Source: Pleurobrachia bachei | Lineage: Eukaryota; Ctenophora; Tentaculata; Cydippida; Pleurobrachiidae | Length of the DNA stretch: 27,538 nt | Assembly (NCBI GenBank): GCA_000695325.1 | Contig: AVPN01000484.1 | Location: 13,598-41,135 of the forward strand | Direction of reading: 5' to 3' | Shown here: positions 26,164-27,538 of the stretch, in pieces | Position numbering within the stretch: the stretch's first letter is position 1 | How the letters are laid out: each line of letters begins with the position of its first letter | The notes under the pieces: model-generated | The model's database searches: none | The model's input: the letters and a program-made list of their open reading frames with translations, nothing else | Told to the model about the DNA's origin: nothing | Made by a program: the position numbers and the translations under genes

Positions 26164-26268
26164 TCACTTTCGCCATAGTGTCTCAAACTCAGACGTACTA
26201 CTCAGATTAGGAGGTCCAATTTTATCTAACGGAGTTCCAAGAAGAGATTCAATCGAAAAGTTGGACAT
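26164..26268 (-). CDS. Short ORF starting with an eh1-like motif
   Basis: A 34-codon ATG frame begins MSNFSIESLLGTPLDKIGPP and ends ETLWRK before a stop at 26164-26166. FSIESLL fits the engrailed-homology-1 (eh1) repressor motif, often near the start of ANTP-class homeobox proteins, where it binds Groucho. No homeodomain is seen downstream on the minus strand in the window, and no strong donor ends the frame. It may be a first exon, a relic or coincidence. Confidence 0.25.
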   Translation of the reverse strand: MSNFSIESLLGTPLDKIGPPNLSSTSEFETLWRK

Positions 26269-26338
26269 TTTACATTGCCAGGCGCTTGTCTAATAGGGAC
26301 ATCTGCAGAATGGTGAAGGCATGTCCTGGGCATCTCTT

Positions 26339-26422
26339 TTAGGCTGTATAAGATATTTCCTTCGTTTCACCATATGGGAACTCCTTTCTCTTCTCGGTAA
26401 TCTTTCTCTTGATTCCTGCAAC
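26339..26422 (-). other. Short exon-like frame (KRKITEKRKEFPYG), unrecognised
   Basis: It is preceded on the minus strand by an acceptor-like tract (aaatttcaggttgcag) and ends at a stop after KEISYTA. It is basic and short, lies just upstream of the eh1-like ORF, and may belong to the same transcript or to none. Confidence 0.2.
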
Positions 26423-26974
26423 CTGAAATTTGATGACGTAGTTTAGTCACCAATTACCGTTAGTTGAAGTTGTTCACTATCTTAAAATATATAAAAACAA
26501 TTAACGTATATCACTGCATATTATAATGAGATCGTGATCGCCCCACTTCCCGGATTCGAGTCCGATCGCTTACTGTTGAACTACATCTACTACCATTGTT
26601 TCTGAACCAAACTGAGTGAGATATTTTGCTGCGACGTTCCCGTAGGTGTAGACGGTTGTACACTTTTCCAATTCCATAAGCTTCATCAGCTGCAAGTCAA
26701 GCAGTTATCTGGAGGTGAACATATCATGGGCATAACTAATTCTAGTATTGTATCACTCGAGTGGTACAGATACCTCCGGTTTATACTCGATCGGCTTGTT
26801 GTGCCTCTTTGCACTTTATAATTATTAGGTGTGGATCATTTAGGGTCCTTACATCTGCATTATGCTATACGTGTTCTGCCACGGTACCACGGTGCAATAA
26901 TATAACATATTGTAATACACGCTGAATCAATTTCTTTCCCTCACTCATAAAATATTTATTCGTCAAAGCTGCAA
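26423..26974. other. Spacer, no gene seen
   Basis: AT-rich with several short palindromes (for example cactcgagtg near 26757 and ccacggtaccacgg at 26879). No coding or RNA gene supported. Confidence 0.5.
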
Positions 26975-27204
26975 TCAGAAACTGGACTTCAGACGTAGAG
27001 CCAGTAGTTTGTCGAACTTCTCTGCGACAGCTGTGCCAATGTCCTCGTCACGGAGCGGTCCGTTGAGAAACCCTCTGATGGGGTCAAGCAGGCGGAATAG
27101 GTGAGCTCTGATCTTTCTTCGCTGGTTGTTTTCTATTCCGTTGATGCTAGACAGCACGTCCGATTTCGCTACTTCGAATCTCCTCCGAAATCTTCTCGCT
27201 CACA
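26975..27204 (-). CDS. Unrecognised helical C-terminal exon
   Basis: An open minus frame of about 75 codons ends at 26975. It includes RRKIRAHLFRLLDPIRGFLN, GPLRDEDIGTAVAEKFDKLL and ALRLKSSF. Amphipathic helix character and balanced charge make it the most coding-like frame in the last kilobase. It has no ATG (a GTG lies at 27157), so it is more likely an internal or terminal exon entered by splicing. No family recognised. Confidence 0.4.
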
Positions 27205-27538
27205 GTGGTTACTCGCTTCTGAAGCCTGGCCCCTCATATTTCTTTCGTCCCTAATTGCGTTCATTCGTCATGGAACCAGGCCCTCCATGCCCAACGTATT
27301 CGTTATACATTACTAGGAGACTAAGGCTCTCTTTTCGGAGCGTGCTCGAGCAAACTTCTAGCAGTAGCAAAACGTGCGCGGCGCTCTCTCTCAGTCACGT
27401 GACTAGCACACCCTTCCATGTCATAGTCATACAAAATATAGGGGGAGAGCGTGTTGTAGAGAGCGCGCGAAGCTATGGTTAGCATTTCAATAGCCGCTGA
27501 CCAGAGCACTCTCGTAAAATGACGCGCAGGGGATACTA
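27205..27538. other. Window end, no gene seen
   Basis: Overlapping short frames on both strands, none convincing. The palindrome agtcacgtgact at 27393-27404 repeats the core of the element at 16372. Confidence 0.4.

Noticed and set aside
26530-26575. tRNA T-arm-like string ggattcgagtcc
   Set aside because: The T stem does not pair with a 7-base loop, and no acceptor, D or anticodon arms could be placed on either strand.

Overview
The window looks like nuclear DNA from an invertebrate animal. A non-bilaterian such as a demosponge is my best guess, but that is inference. The DNA is AT-rich. The readable coding pieces are broken into exons with GT-AG borders, including one 44-bp intron. There is no operon structure, ribosome-binding-site spacing or bacterial gene. 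I found no intact protein gene: almost every recognisable coding piece is a decayed fragment of a mobile-element or multicopy gene family, and nearly all lie on the minus strand.

Region by region. Bases 1-3450 hold microsatellites, a purine-rich tract, a pair of 100-bp direct repeats and a nested hairpin element, with only weak unrecognised ORFs. Bases 3450-6000 hold a duplicated block that, read on the minus strand, carries the C-terminal part of a PIF1/Helitron-type helicase, a coiled-coil exon and a gag-like zinc knuckle. Bases 6000-8850 hold a further 220-bp duplication, a Mutator-like (MULE) transposase fragment, a family-B protein-primed DNA polymerase fragment (Polinton type), a 12-bp minisatellite, and a PIF1-type helicase fragment with its Walker A motif.

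Bases 8845-12500 and 16700-22500 are an array of fragments of one multi-exon family. Its parts are a RecQ-like superfamily-2 helicase (motifs III, IV and the segment after IV), an Ulp1/C48-like cysteine-box exon, and a conserved acidic C-terminus ending in SLPDYS. Three separate, near-identical tandem duplications of 1.42, 1.60-1.68 and 1.16 kb lie in it.

Bases 12500-16310 and 22500-25050 are two diverged copies of another block. On the minus strand each holds a DUF6570 (Helitron-associated) fragment, the tail of a GCDTTS-type protein, a zinc-knuckle exon and the GCDTTS core. Only the second also shows a cysteine cluster in the tail and a polymerase N-terminal piece. The first block also holds a pogo/Tigger-like MITE and palindromic repeats. 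A third DUF6570 copy sits at 25.55-25.86 kb. The last 1.5 kb has two small unrecognised exon-like frames, one with an eh1-like motif.

The assemblage reads as a graveyard of Helitron-, Polinton- and MULE-like elements mixed with a locally amplified RecQ-like family. All family names come from motifs recognised by eye; no database search was run.
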